From NCBI GenBank assembly GCA_015179025.1, contig WHUX01000016.1, forward strand, positions 186,001-250,000: DNA of 64,000 nt. Reading direction: 5' to 3'. The stretch comes from Terfezia claveryi (Eukaryota > Ascomycota > Pezizomycetes > Pezizales > Pezizaceae). Made by a program: the position numbers and the translations under genes. The stretch's first letter is position 1, and each line of letters opens with the position of its first letter. The notes under the pieces were generated by a model. That model did not search any database and had not been told where the DNA came from. It saw only the letters and a list, made by a program, of their open reading frames with translations. Below are positions 1 through 10,517 of the stretch, piece by piece.

Positions 1-1363
1 GCACACACTGCACCCCCGCCCCCGCCCTAGCCGTCGTCACCCGCGCCCTCGCCCTCGCCCCCACCTCCCTCCCCGCCCTCGAACTCGCCGGAGAGATTCA
101 CCTTGAGCTCGGCGATATCCCCACTGCACGGTCTTACTTCCTCCAAGCCGCAACCATAGATCCGGATGGCCTACACGAGGACGATGGAGGGTCAGGGCCG
201 GAAAAGTTCCTGTGGTTGGCACAACTGAGTGAGGAAGGGGGAAGGGAAGCGGTGGGGTGGTTTGAGCGGGGGGCGAATGTGTTGAGAAAATGGCTTGAGG
301 GTATTGAAAGTGAAGGTGGGAGTGGGAGTGGGAGTAAAGAGAGGATGGAGATGATGGAGGAGAGGGATTTGAACGGGAAGTTGTGTAGTGCACTTTGTGG
401 GATGGCGGAGCTTTACATGACGGATTTATGGTAGAAACAGCTCATTGGCGCTGGGATTGAATTTTTTGAGACTGATGTTTGTGTGGGGGTACGATAGCAT
501 GGAACCAAACGCTGAATCTTCTTGCGAGGCTTTCGTCACCGAAGCCCTCCTCCTCTCCCCCGACAACTCCGAAGCACTACAAACCCTCGCGAGCATACGC
601 ATCTCGCAACTCCGTATCGAAGACGCAAAGTCCGCTCTTGAACGAAGTGTTCAGTTATGGCTTCATCTAGAACCTGGTATCTCCCCAAAAAAACTGCCAT
701 CCTACCCCCACTCCCACAAATGAGGTGCTAACTAGGGTCTATGCGTAAAGGCTCACAGACAATTCCCCCCTACGCAACCCGTATTGCCGTGGCCCGTCTC
801 TTAATGGAAACAGAATTATTCAATCTCGCGCTTGAGGTGCTCGATGGATTACGCGAGGAGGACGATCAAGTTGTTGATATGTGGTATCTTGGTGGGTGGG
901 GGTTGTATTGTAAGGGGGATAAGGTCCGTGAGGAGGAAGAAAAAACAAAAGGGAAAGGGATCGCACTAAAACCCCAGAGTGAGGATGAAGATGTGGGGGA
1001 GGAGGATGAGAATTGGCAGAGCTTATGGGCGGAGTCGAGACAATGGTTGAATGTTTGCGCAAAGGTAACCAACCCATCCGCCGGCTGGAATGCGTTGAGG
1101 TATGAGAGATAGAAAGATAGATAGATAATAGCGCTGGTACTGACGGATTTGCTGGGGTGTAGCTCTGCCAAGCTCTGGAGTGGGAAGATGAGGGACTGAA
1201 AGAGCATACTGTTGAGCTCTTGGGGAAGATTAATGAAGTTTTGGGGGAGGGGATGGGGGATGATGAGGATGATGACGCTGAGGAAGAAGAAGGTGGTGAA
1301 GGTCAAGGCGGGGAGTGGGAAGACGCAGATAGCGATGGGGATGAGGAAATGATGGATTCGTGA
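1..1363 (+). CDS. Acl4-like TPR protein (assembly chaperone of ribosomal protein uL4), 3' part
   Basis: The gene is partial, entering from before the window. Proposed join: <1..430, 498..676, 736..1064, 1163..1363. All three introns have GT-AG ends and keep frame; the second ends in a CTAAC-type acceptor region. The protein has TPR-like helices (LELGDIPTARSYFLQAATID near the left edge; ALQTLASIRISQLRIEDAKS after the first intron) and a strongly acidic tail (DDEDDDAEEEEGG) before the stop. That architecture, TPR followed by an acidic C-terminus, fits the fungal Acl4 family, which binds nascent ribosomal protein L4 and escorts it to the nucleus for 60S assembly. The family assignment rests on the motifs KFLWLAQLSEEGG, WFERG and YMTDLC...TEALLLSPDN. 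The N-terminus and start codon cannot be judged here. A generic TPR protein is the alternative. Confidence 0.72.
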
Positions 1364-1748
1364 TTGTGGAGTTTCCATTTTTTATGATGTTTGCGTGAGG
1401 AGGTACTTTGGATGGTGTTTCATCTTGATTGCTAGTCTCTCCTGTGTTTTGCTGCAATTTGTGGTAGATAAAAGCTAAGGGTGTTTGGGTTGCTTGATTT
1501 TATGGGAGAGTTAAGATACCTAGGTATATGTGTATGTTTCTTTCAGAGGAGGGCGAGATGTAGATCATAAGGCGGTCAAGTAGACTTTGGGCATGAGTCT
1601 CGAGAGTCTGGATATAGTGCTCGCTCTCATGTCTACCTACAGAACTGACCAGGTTACCCTCAACCCATCTTCTCCAGCCTTGGCATTCCACATTCCCCAC
1701 ACCGCACCGCACCACACCCACACCACAACACCGCACCGCACCACACGC

Positions 1749-2604
1749 ATGTCCGCCCAATCCCCCCCTACAAGCAACAGCCTCCCCCGCCCCTCCTCCT
1801 CCTCCTCCTCCTCCTCCTCCTCCTCCTCCTCCTTCTCCGCTTGCTCTCCCCCCCTCCAACTCTCTATTCCCCTCCCAAACACGCACCTGCCAATCAACAT
1901 CCACCTCCACCTAACAATAACCCCCACCTCCATCCTCCTCTTCCTCACCACGGCTTCCGGCGGCCCAGCACCCCCTTCTTCTTCTTCTACTTCTTTCTCC
2001 GGCGCGCTAGCACCGCTGATGGATAAGAGTCAACTAGAGCGTGATGCTGCCGATGCTGAGGATGCAGCTGGTGGGGGGATTGGGACTGGGATGGGGATGT
2101 TGACTATTCAAGATGAGGTGCCCACTACCACCATGGGCAACTCCCCCCTTGGATCCTTCGTCGTCGCTATGCCCAGCGTATGTTCTTGCTCCCTCTTCCT
2201 TTCCCCTTCTTTTTACCCAAATAATAACCCCAAATAAACCAAAACACAAACACTTACCTCCTCTCCACCCCCGCCCCCGCTTTACCCCCCACCTCCACCT
2301 CCCTTCCCTTCCCCAACGGCACGTTTCCTGACCAAAAAAGCTCCGCAACGCCACTCACATCAAACACCCCCTTACAACTCCACTCTACACCGCACCCGCT
2401 ACACTCGAAACAGCATCCCGCATAGCAAGCATCCTTGCGGCAAAGACCCGCAGGCAGGTGTACGTGGGAAACTCTATGGACTTTGGCGCGGCTGGGGCTG
2501 GCGGGGTTGTGGCAGAGGTGATGGAGGGGATTAGGGCGGTGGTGGGGGTGGTCATGGCGCAGGTGGAGCGGTTTGAGAGAGAGAGGGAGAAGAGAAGAGA
2601 GTAA
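1749..2604 (+). CDS. Proteasome assembly chaperone 4 (PAC4/Poc4-type)
   Basis: Join 1749..2177 and 2341..2604 gives 230 aa. The intron (163 nt) starts GTATGT, contains CTGAC and ends AAG; both exons are phase 0. The N-terminal part is unusual: a poly-serine run from a (TCC)n tract at about 1796-1832, then a beta-rich stretch with HLHLTITPTSILLFLTT. Exon 2 carries the recognisable signature TPLYTAPATLETASRIASIL followed by KTRRQVYVGNSMDFG, as in fungal PAC4 (PF16093) proteins, which help assemble the 20S alpha ring together with PAC3. I chose the ATG at 1749; upstream in-frame sequence is CA-rich and low complexity. The serine tract may be variable between strains. The family call is from motif recall, not a search. 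Confidence 0.68.
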
Positions 2605-2870
2605 TGATGAGTGGGGGATTTTTTTTGACTTTGTAGAAGTAAGGGCTGTGATTCGATTAGACGAGAGCTTAGAGATTTACAACAACTTTAACCATTTCTC
2701 CTAGAAAACGCCAGAATGATAGTTGCCTGATTATTTCCAGGGGAGCCATAGCATATATACCCCTTCCTCCAACTCCAACTCCTCCAAACCTCCATGACTC
2801 GTGATCGTACACGCACATGCCCCCTAAAAGCCAAAAGCGGAAAAAGAAAAAGAAAATAAAAAACTAAACC

Positions 2871-3871
2871 TCACTTTTCCCCCTCCTCAATCTCGTCAAG
2901 CAACCTCCTCGCCGCCTGCACCTCCGCTTCATCATAGCCCTCCCACCCTTTGTCCCTCCTTTCCGCCCTGGCTACAATCTCGGCCAACTTGGCCCTTGCG
3001 CGCTCATATAGCGCCTCCACCTTCTCCTTGTCCGCCACCTTTGTCTTCAATAGCCGGCGACAAACCACCACAAGGCCATAATACCCCCTGAGGTAATCCT
3101 CGCAGAGTTCAATGCTGCGCAAGTAGTACTTTAGCGCATCGAGCAAGATGTCTGTTGGGTCGCGGGCCGGGGTGTTGGGGCTGGAGTTGGACTGGGTGGA
3201 GGACATGAGGTAGCTGATTTCCCCCATGCGGGCAAAGATGTTGTAGGCCTGCGGGTAGATGAGGATGATTTCCTCGAGACAAAAGAGGGCCTGTGCGTAC
3301 AGCCGCTGGGTAAAGTAGAGGTGCGAGAGCTCAGCCCAGGACTCGGCGTCGGTGGGGTTTGTGGAGAGGAGTGTGGTGAGGTTTGAGATTGCGCGGGGGA
3401 GGTGGTGCAGCGAGGTTAAAAGGGAGATGAGACGTTTGTGTATAGGCTATAAACAAACAAGTAAATAAAATAAAAAAAGTTTTAATTTAAGGAGGAGAGG
3501 AAACGAACAACGTTTGTAGGATCCTCCGCGAGAATCTCCTCATACCGGCGCAGAATACCCTCCAGGTCCTTTTGCGATTTCGCAGTAGCTTCGTCGTAGA
3601 GGCCACGCAGGGCCATGACGCGCTCGTTGTGTGGGCCGAAGCGCGCTGTGAGGAGGTCGAGACATGTCCGGGCGGAGGAGTCGTCGCGGCTGCGTAGGCA
3701 GGTGAGCAGGAGGTTCTCGTATAGCAGCCACGTCTCGGGGGTGTCGGTGTGGGAGGAGGCGTGGGCGAGGAAGGGGGGGGCGTGCTGCGAGAGGGAGAGG
3801 ATCGTGGAGGGGCGGAGGTGTGTGGATGAGGGTGGGTGCTGGGCGAAGAGGGAGAGGAGGGTGGAGGTCAT
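2871..3871 (-). CDS. EMC2: ER membrane protein complex subunit 2 (EMC2)
   Basis: Join complement(2871..3446, 3509..3871) gives 312 aa. The 62-nt intron has a GTTCGT donor and TATAG acceptor and joins DPTNV to PIHKRLISLLTSL. The protein is a TPR superhelix: ETWLLYENLLLTCLR, NERVMALRGLYDEATA, then DAESWAELSHLYFTQRLYAQ and FCLEEIILIYPQAYNIFARM, which are the hallmark segments of EMC2. The subunit is the cytosolic scaffold of the EMC insertase, which places tail-anchored and multipass proteins in the ER membrane. Length matches fungal orthologs (about 300 aa). It is transcribed away from the deoxyhypusine synthase gene; the 307 bp between the two start codons must hold both promoters. Confidence 0.9.
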
Positions 3872-4178
3872 TTGGTTGAGGGTTTCGGTTTGGGGAGGTT
3901 GGTGGTGGTGTTTGGGAGAAGAATGGGGGTTTGTTGTTGGGTATCAGATGTAGCTGTAGCAGCCACTGTAGCAGCCACTGGCATACGTGGCTGTGTAAAG
4001 TACACGACAGCACTATTGCATACTGGATAATATGTACAACTTGTGCTTATTCACTGCATACAAGAGCTCGGCGGGGATACTTCATCCATCAAGCTCCCCC
4101 CCAAGCACCAACCAAGCTCCCCCCACCAATCCCCCCCAAAACCAAGCTCTTACCCCCCCAAAAAAAAAACCAAACCCC
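3872..4178. promoter_or_regulatory. Divergent intergenic region between EMC2 and deoxyhypusine synthase
   Basis: This 307-bp gap separates two head-to-head genes. The side next to the synthase is an extreme C/A tract with little T or G, as is common in fungal 5' leaders. It also has a direct repeat, CAGCCACTGTAGCAGCCACTG, at about 3961-3981. I see no clear TATA box or known operator. Confidence 0.45.
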
Positions 4179-5455
4179 ATGCCCTCCCCTGCCCGCCTCA
4201 TCCCCTCCTCCTCCCCCCACAGCCTGACCGCCTTCCCGCCTCCCCCTTCCCCCACTCCCTCGCCTGCACAACCCGCGCCCTTATGCTTAGCCCCCGTCGC
4301 CCCCCCCACCTCCGCCACCGGCGCCGTCCTCGTCCAGTCGGCACCCATCCCCCCCCAGTGGAAATCCCGCATAGTCCACGGCCTCGACTTTAACGACTTT
4401 GCCGGCAAGCCCGTCACCGCAAGCGACCTCGTCTCTGGCATGTCCCGCATGGGTTTCCAAGCCAGCAACGTCTCCACCGCATGCCAGCTCATCGACGAAA
4501 TGCGCACCTGGCGGGATCCCGAGACTTCCGAGCCGGCTACAATTTTCCTCGGGTACACCTCCAACCTCGTTTCCTCCGGCCTGCGGGAGACGCTTAGATA
4601 TCTCGTTGAGCACAAGCACGTCAGTGCTATCGTCACCACCGCAGGCGGCATCGAGGAGGACATAATAAAATGCCTCGCGCCAACGTACCTCGGCAGCTTC
4701 TCCCTCGACGGCGCCACGCTGCGCTCACAAGGGCTTAACCGCATCGGCAACCTTCTTGTCCCAAACAACAACTACTGCGCCTTTGAAGACTGGGTCATGC
4801 CCCTGCTCGATACTCTTCTCGCCGAGCAAACCGCCTCTCAAAACGACACCTCCATCCCCGCAGAGGAAAAGCTAGTCTGGACCCCCTCCGCCGTGATTGC
4901 GCGCCTTGGCAAGGAAATCAACAATGAAAAGAGTATCCTGTACTGGGCCTGGAAGAACTCCATTCCCATCTTCTGCCCCGCGCTGACGGACGGGTCGCTC
5001 GGGGACATGCTCTATTTTCACTCGTTCCGCGCGTCGCCGGGCCGCCTCGTCATTGATATCGTCAGGGATATCAGAAACATAAATTCCATTGCCGTCAGGG
5101 CCAAGGCCGCGGGAATGGTGATTTTGGGGGAGGTGTTGTCAAGCATCATATTGCGAATGCGTGCTTGATGAGGAATGGCGCCGAGTGGGCCGTCATAGTA
5201 AATGTCGCTGGGGAGTTTGATGGGAGTGATGCGGGCGCGAGGCCCGATGAGGCGGTGAGTTGGGGCAAGATTAAGCCCGTGGGGGACGGCAGGGGCGGCA
5301 GGGGAATGGTAAAGGTTTATGCCGAGGCGACGGTAGTGTTTCCATTGATTGTGGCAGCAACGTGGGCGAGGCACCAGCAGGAGGAGGAGGAGAAGAAGAA
5401 GGTGAATGTGGATGCGGCGGTGAATGGGGTGGTAGATGGGGACGGTAAAGTGTAG
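4179..5455 (+). CDS. Deoxyhypusine synthase, frame interrupted by one missing base in a G run
   Basis: The enzyme makes deoxyhypusine on eIF5A from spermidine and is essential in eukaryotes. The start is the ATG at 4179. The first ~60 residues are Pro/Ser-rich and the family core begins at [10 protein letters not shown]. Diagnostic segments include [40 protein letters not shown], and GAEWAVIVN / [20 protein letters not shown] downstream. The frame shifts at the five-G run 5126-5130: a sixth G would restore [19 protein letters not shown]. As written, the first frame stops at 5166-5168. That is upstream of the codon (5267-5269) for the lysine in SWGK, equivalent to the catalytic Lys329 of the human enzyme, so the literal product would be inactive. 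The second frame ends at 5455. No plausible intron explains the shift. I read it as an intact gene with a sequence error; a true pseudogene is unlikely unless a second copy exists. Confidence 0.9.
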
Positions 5456-5967
5456 ATGTGTAATGTGGTGTAGTGCAGTTGAGCTTGCTGTGTTTTGATT
5501 AGAATTGATTGTCTTTTTTTTTTTTTTCATAAATAAAAATATCATGGCGTTTTGGGGTTTTTTTTTTTTTTTTTTTGGGGGGAAGACAAAAAAGAAAGGA
5601 AAAGGAGGGGGGAAAGGGATATGTATAGTAGTTATACTTACTTACGCATGTATGTATAATACATACTGGATAGAAGGGGGGGAAGAGAGATTAATCTACC
5701 ATTCCATTCATTCAAGATCAACAGTTAGTGCTATTTTATTTATTTATTTTTTTTTGGGGGGGGGTTGGTTTGGTAGGGGAGAGATTACCCTGAACCTGAA
5801 CCCCCTCACTGACTACCACACATACACTCACACACACACACACACAAAACACACACACACACACACACAACACACACCACACACACACACACAAAAAAAA
5901 CACACATGCACAAACACAACACACCCACACCCACCTTAAAAAGAATTAGCTTTTGTACAGACACACA
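5456..5967. repeat. Low-complexity interval with (CA)n microsatellite and homopolymers
   Basis: No gene is supported here. The interval has two long T runs (about 5513-5528 and 5557-5576), a further T run near 5741, and a CA/ACAC-rich microsatellite at about 5817-5925 interrupted by single A insertions. It separates the 3' ends of deoxyhypusine synthase and the rhomboid gene, so it should contain only terminators and 3' UTRs. Confidence 0.85.
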
Positions 5968-7243
5968 CTAAACCCTCTCTCCCCTCCACCTTTTTATCCT
6001 CCTCTCTCCCCTCCGCTTCGCCGCATGCCACAGCCCCATCCCACAAACCAGGCCCGTCGCCAGTCCACTTAAATGCGCTACATGGTCCACCTTTGTATAC
6101 CCCCTCAGCAGGCCCCAAATCTCGAACCCGGCCATCGCGCCCACAAAATGCGCCGCCTTGACTGCCATAAACGGAAACAACAAGAAATACAGCTCCCTAT
6201 TCGGGTTAAAGTACGCATATGCACCAAGCACCCCACTCACGGCACCACTCGCGCCCAGGGCAAAAACATGGAACCTCGCTCTTACGACATGGTATGCCAG
6301 CGACGCAAAGCTCGAGGCTGCTGCCGAGGAGAAGTAAATCGCGAGGAAGTTCCCTCTACCGAGTTGGTCGCAGAGGGTAGTCCCAAAAACGTACAACGCG
6401 AAGCAGTTTAACCCCAGATGCGGCAACGACTGGTGGCTAAACGTCGCGCCGAGGACGGCAAATGCGTTGGGGAGGCCCGGCACGGAGATAAAGTATTTAT
6501 TCAGAATTCGCCAGTTGAGTGGGATGGGTACCTTCCACAGGAGGAAGATGAGAAAGTTGGCAGAGATGAGCGCGCCGACGGTGGCTACGGATTGTGGGAG
6601 CTGCGGGAACAGACGAGTGGATGGATGGGGGGGTTGCCAGTATTGTGCGTATGCATAGGAGGCGCCGCAGATGGCTAGGGCGAAGAGCAAGGAAGGGAGG
6701 AGGCGTTGGGTCTAGATATATACCAAAAAACAAACCAACCAGCCAAAAATAACGAGTTAGTTCATAAATTTATTCCCGCTTAAGAGAGAGAGGAAGGTAG
6801 GGGAGGAATCAAACATTCGTCAATGCCGGTGGAGTATCTAAATCACTAATCCGACCGCGATGCCTCAATCGCTCCAGTAGCCTCATCCCCTTCTCCTCCT
6901 CCTTTGCCTTACCTCTACTGCTCGGTACCAACGGGTTCTTCTTGCCAAACGTTGCATATTGCCTTCGTAGAAATACCAGCTGCTGGGCCTTACTCCGGAA
7001 GAGTTGTATCATCCATTGCGATGTTTTGGTGGTAGTGGCGATGGTGGTGATGGTGGTGGGCCTATCGCCCCTCCATGTCGACACCGGTTGTTGTCGTTGT
7101 AACCTGAGTTTCGGCTTCAGTGCTTGTTGGAGGATGGGGGACAAGATTTGAGCTGTATTTACGGTTCCCAGGCCCGCCCTGAAAGCTGCCCGATGGACGA
7201 GCAGAATCGCGGACGGGGGGTTCCGCAGGAGTAGGAATGACAT
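5968..7243 (-). CDS. Mitochondrial-type rhomboid serine protease (PARL/Pcp1-like)
   Basis: Join complement(5968..6711, 6815..7243) gives 390 aa. The intron (103 nt) is phase 0, with donor GTTTGA after PPALTN and acceptor TCTAG. Exon 1 is a basic, hydroxyl-rich N-terminal region consistent with mitochondrial import (RAAFRAGLGTVN, then many Arg/Lys and no acidic residues until late). Exon 2 holds the rhomboid domain: several transmembrane helices, HLGLNCFALYVFG, the nucleophile motif ALGASGAVSGVLG, and the catalytic His in HVAHLSGLATG. Inner-membrane rhomboids of this type cleave intermembrane-space targets such as Mgm1 and Ccp1 in yeast. The weak point is the donor; a slightly different first-exon end would not change the catalytic domain. 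Confidence 0.85.
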
Positions 7244-7623
7244 CGTCCGGTGGTTGTGCGCTCCCGGCCGGGTTCAGCTGGTCAACTTTGGTTGGTTGGA
7301 ATTGTTGTGCTGACTAAGCCCATGCGCGGCGCATATCAGGGTAAATGGAACAGACGTCTATAGATAACCCGTGTTTATAGTTCTGTGGTAGATAGGAAGA
7401 TTATGTTTCTTTTTCGGCTGTACATACGTTAATCATCCATACACCTTCAAAATAACACCCTGCTCCAACTCCCGTCCTTCAGAGAAAACACTATAGTATC
7501 AAAATATATCCCAAAACCCGAGATCCAACCCAGACAATGACGCAAATATCAAAACAAAAAAAGTGCGACACCAAACAATAGATAATAGTAGCCAACAAAG
7601 ACATCAAAAAGAGAATGCGAACT
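7244..7623. other. Intergenic: rhomboid promoter and 3' UTR of the dehydrogenase
   Basis: The 380-bp interval has no supported gene. It contains the promoter of the rhomboid gene on the left and the downstream region of the xylitol dehydrogenase gene on the right. Confidence 0.6.
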
Positions 7624-8858
7624 TTACGCGTCATCCTCAACACCCTCAATGAGGATCTTGATACCTTTACCGCCCAACACTTGGTTGAACGCCTCTTCTG
7701 CCTGCCCAAACTTGAACCTTCCAGTCACCAACTCCTTCACGCTGACTTTCCCAGCAGCAATCAAGTCCACCGCCAGCTTGTAATCCCCGGGTCCGTATCT
7801 GAAAGATCCCTTCATGGTAATCTCCTTGCAGCACATGGTAACAATGGGGAACTCAATATCCGGCCTGCCTATACCAGCTTGGACGAAAGTTCCTCCACTC
7901 CTCAAGACGTGGATAGCAGTGACAATGGATTGCTCAGCACCGGATGCATCAACAGCAACATCAGCGCCAACAGTGAACCGGAAAAGCTCATTGATCTTCT
8001 CTGCATTCTCTGCTGGGGACTTGCCTTCCTGGGTCATGGGGTTGAAGGTGCCAGCGGCGGCGTACTTGAGGGCAAAGTCAAGCCTGTTTTGGTTGATGTC
8101 GACGGCGATGACCTTGGAGGCACCGAAGGCACGGGCAGCAGCGCAGCAGAGAAGACCAATTGGACCAACACCAAAGACGACAATAGACTGACCAGGCTTG
8201 ATCTCCGCTTGCTTCATGACGTGGACACCGACAGAGAGGGGCTCGACGAGAGCACCCTCCTCGAGAGAAACGTTCTGAGGAAGAGGAACGCAAAAGTCCT
8301 CAGGAAGGACATAGAACTTGGCGAGAGTACCGTCGTATGGGGGGGTGGCGGCGAACTTCATGTCTGGGCAGAGGTTGTATTTACCGGCCTTGCAGGGAAC
8401 ACAGTGCCTGCATGGAATACCGGGCTCGAGAGCAACTCGCTGACCAACCTTGACGGTGGTGACAGCAGGGCCGACTTTGGCGATGATACCGCAAGACTCG
8501 TGACCCAGGACCATTGGGGCCTTGACGACGAAGTCACCGATGCGGCCATGTTGCCAGTAGTGGACCTAGTGAGGATCAGCGTTAGCAATTGACTGCTTCG
8601 ATGGCGTGGAGGGTAACATACATCTGAACCACATATACCAGTGATCTTGACCTGAACAAGGACGTCCCTGTCGGATTTGAGCTCTGGGACTGGACGGTCC
8701 TCGAAGGTCACCTCATGGGGCTTCTTGAGCACGAAGGAGAGATTCTATGAGGCGGGGGAATTAGCATTTGAATCTTACACTCAGTAGGGAATATAAGACA
8801 GAGGCCCAGAATTACAGTTGTGGATTATTGGTGATCTGGGACTCACCTGGGAAGGCAT
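7624..8858 (-). CDS. NAD-dependent xylitol/sorbitol dehydrogenase (zinc MDR family)
   Basis: Join complement(7624..8565, 8622..8744, 8847..8858) gives 358 aa. Exon 1 encodes only MPSQ; both introns have canonical ends (GTGAGT/ATAG and GTATGT/CTAG) and are phase 0. The domain order is typical: catalytic zinc site (TGICGSD, GHES), structural zinc cysteines (CRHCVPCKAGKYNLCPDM), then the Rossmann fold (VVFGVGPIGLLCCAAARAFG, AVDINQNRL). The acidic D after the third strand favours NAD over NADP. Fungal enzymes of this class oxidise xylitol to D-xylulose in pentose catabolism or sorbitol to fructose; sequence alone does not separate the two. A 9-bp minisatellite lies about 110 bp upstream of the start. 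Confidence 0.9.
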
Positions 8859-8965
8859 ACTAAGTAGCTCAAAAGGGAAGTGTGTCGCTGGGTAGAGTGA
8901 GCTGGTTGAAACCAGACTAGTTGATTATGATGAAGTAAGCTTCCAAGTTGAGCTTTTCTTCTGTG

Positions 8966-9108
8966 CCTATATACCCTATATACCCTATATACCCTATATA
9001 CCCTATATACCCTATATACCCTATATACCCTATATACCCTATATACCCTATATACCCTATATACCCTATATACCCTATATACCCTATATACCCTATATAC
9101 CCTATATA
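8966..9108. repeat. 9-bp minisatellite, CCCTATATA x about 16
   Basis: Fifteen uninterrupted CCCTATATA units run from 8974 to 9108, preceded by an 8-bp partial unit. The array lies upstream of the xylitol dehydrogenase start and supplies a string of TATATA boxes. Because the unit is 9 bp, every frame stays open, which creates spurious ORFs (GYI or VYR repeats). No coding role is supported. Confidence 0.95.
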
Positions 9109-10517
9109 CCCCACAGTTCTTCCGTCGCCCCTCCTCCTCCTTCGATTGAGGGGGTGTTGTATTTTCTTGGGATATAGTTGGCCGCAAGCTATGTGCGTTT
9201 GGTTGGTTTACTACTAGTTCCTCAACTTAAAAGGGAATCTAGCGTGGGGTCTGGAAGGCAAGAAAGAGAAAGAAAATGAAAAGAAATAAAAATAAAAAAA
9301 ATTTTAAAAAAGAAAAGAAAGAAAGAAAATGAAAAAAAAAAAACATCTTTATACTACTAACTACGGATATGAAAGGTCAGCTTCTAACATTTGCAATTGA
9401 TTATTTCGGAGCTGCAGCGAGCGGCAGCTGAGAGATGGGAGGTATAGCTTTAATTGGCGTGTTGCAGTGCTAGATCTGACGTATGATGGAACATTATTAT
9501 TGTTTGCGTACCTAACAATAGCTTTGGAATGCACAGCCTCTGCGTCTAGGTACATAGACTGTAAACTTAGGTACTGTACATACGGCACAAGTTAAAACGG
9601 CGGCATAAACAAGTAATATATAAATAAATGAGAATATACATCTACTGTACTCCGTAGGTAGGTACGGGTACTTTGTGGCGCCCTGCAGTTGCCCCCTGGG
9701 GTCGGCGCACACCTTTGTGGAGCAGCTGCATCTTGTATGACTCAACGAGCGGCATCGGGACTACCAATATACGATCGGGCTGAAGCGTCGGGGCCCAATG
9801 AGCCAGTCAGAGGCAGAGAATATATTATTATATTGTTACCTATACTCCGTACCCATATTAATATATTATTGTAGAGTAAGGTTTCATTCGGCATATGCGC
9901 CTTGCCCCGCTGGTTGAATTCCCGGTATCTGAAATCAAACTGCAACCCAGCGATCAGCTCCTTCCTCTTCACCCCCCCCCCCCCCCTCCCAAAACAACCA
10001 GCAGATCGGTCCAAATAGCCCAATTGAAGGTCTGAAGCGTGAGTAGGTAGGTACTTGGAAATTAAAATACAGTGGCAAGCAGGCAGACTCCATCTTGAAA
10101 TGTCCTGTCCTGTCCTGTCCTGTCTTGCTTGAATGATGTGAACCCTTTTTTTTTTTTTTTTTTCCTCACATCATCGCTCCTTGGCACTTGGAGGTTACCG
10201 GTAGATTTTCATTTGCTGTGATCTGGTAACTTTCCTGAATCCCCAGTTCTTGAAGTCTTTGGCGGCCCCCCTTCACGAGGGCCTATATCATTCACCAGTA
10301 ATCCGAAGTTCCGCCCTCCCAGCTCCCAGCTCCCAGCTCCCAGCTCCCAGCTCCCAGCTACTGCTATCAACCAACCAACCATCTATACAGTTTACCTAAA
10401 TAGTTTACCTAAAGAGCCTTCGTTATACCCCTCTTCTTTCGCAATTACAGCTTTCGTTCCGTCAGGATCCAGCTCCAGTCAAACCCTCCCGCACCCCCCA
10501 TTTGCGCACCCTTCATA
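9109..10517. other. Intergenic, promoter region of the NMN adenylyltransferase gene
   Basis: No gene is supported. Contents include A-rich low complexity (9265-9350), a C run (9971-9986), a T run (about 10147-10163), four TGTCC units (10101-10120) and a CCCAGCT array close to the gene. CT-rich sequence immediately before 10518 resembles a fungal 5' leader. Confidence 0.6.
10318..10359. repeat. 7-bp tandem repeat (CCCAGCT)
   Basis: About six AGCT cores are spaced by CCC, 160 bp upstream of the NMN adenylyltransferase start codon. Each AGCT is a palindrome, so the array could bind a factor or simply be a slippage product. Confidence 0.9.

Noticed and set aside
1637..1951. Glu-rich ORF opposite the PAC4-type gene
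   Set aside because: It is the antisense of a (TCC)n serine tract in a recognised gene.
5505..5939. ORF reading Phe runs, Thr-His repeats and Lys runs
   Set aside because: Generated by T runs and a CA microsatellite; no domain or start context.
7615..8592. 325-codon plus-strand ORF opposite xylitol dehydrogenase
   Set aside because: Shadow frame of the conserved minus-strand enzyme; no recognisable domain.
8843..9217. Long open frames of GYI, VYR or IYP repeats on both strands
   Set aside because: A 9-bp tandem repeat keeps all frames open; this is a non-coding minisatellite, not a repeat protein gene.
9742..10023. ORF with poly-Gly from a C run
   Set aside because: Low-complexity artefact in the promoter region of the NMN adenylyltransferase gene.
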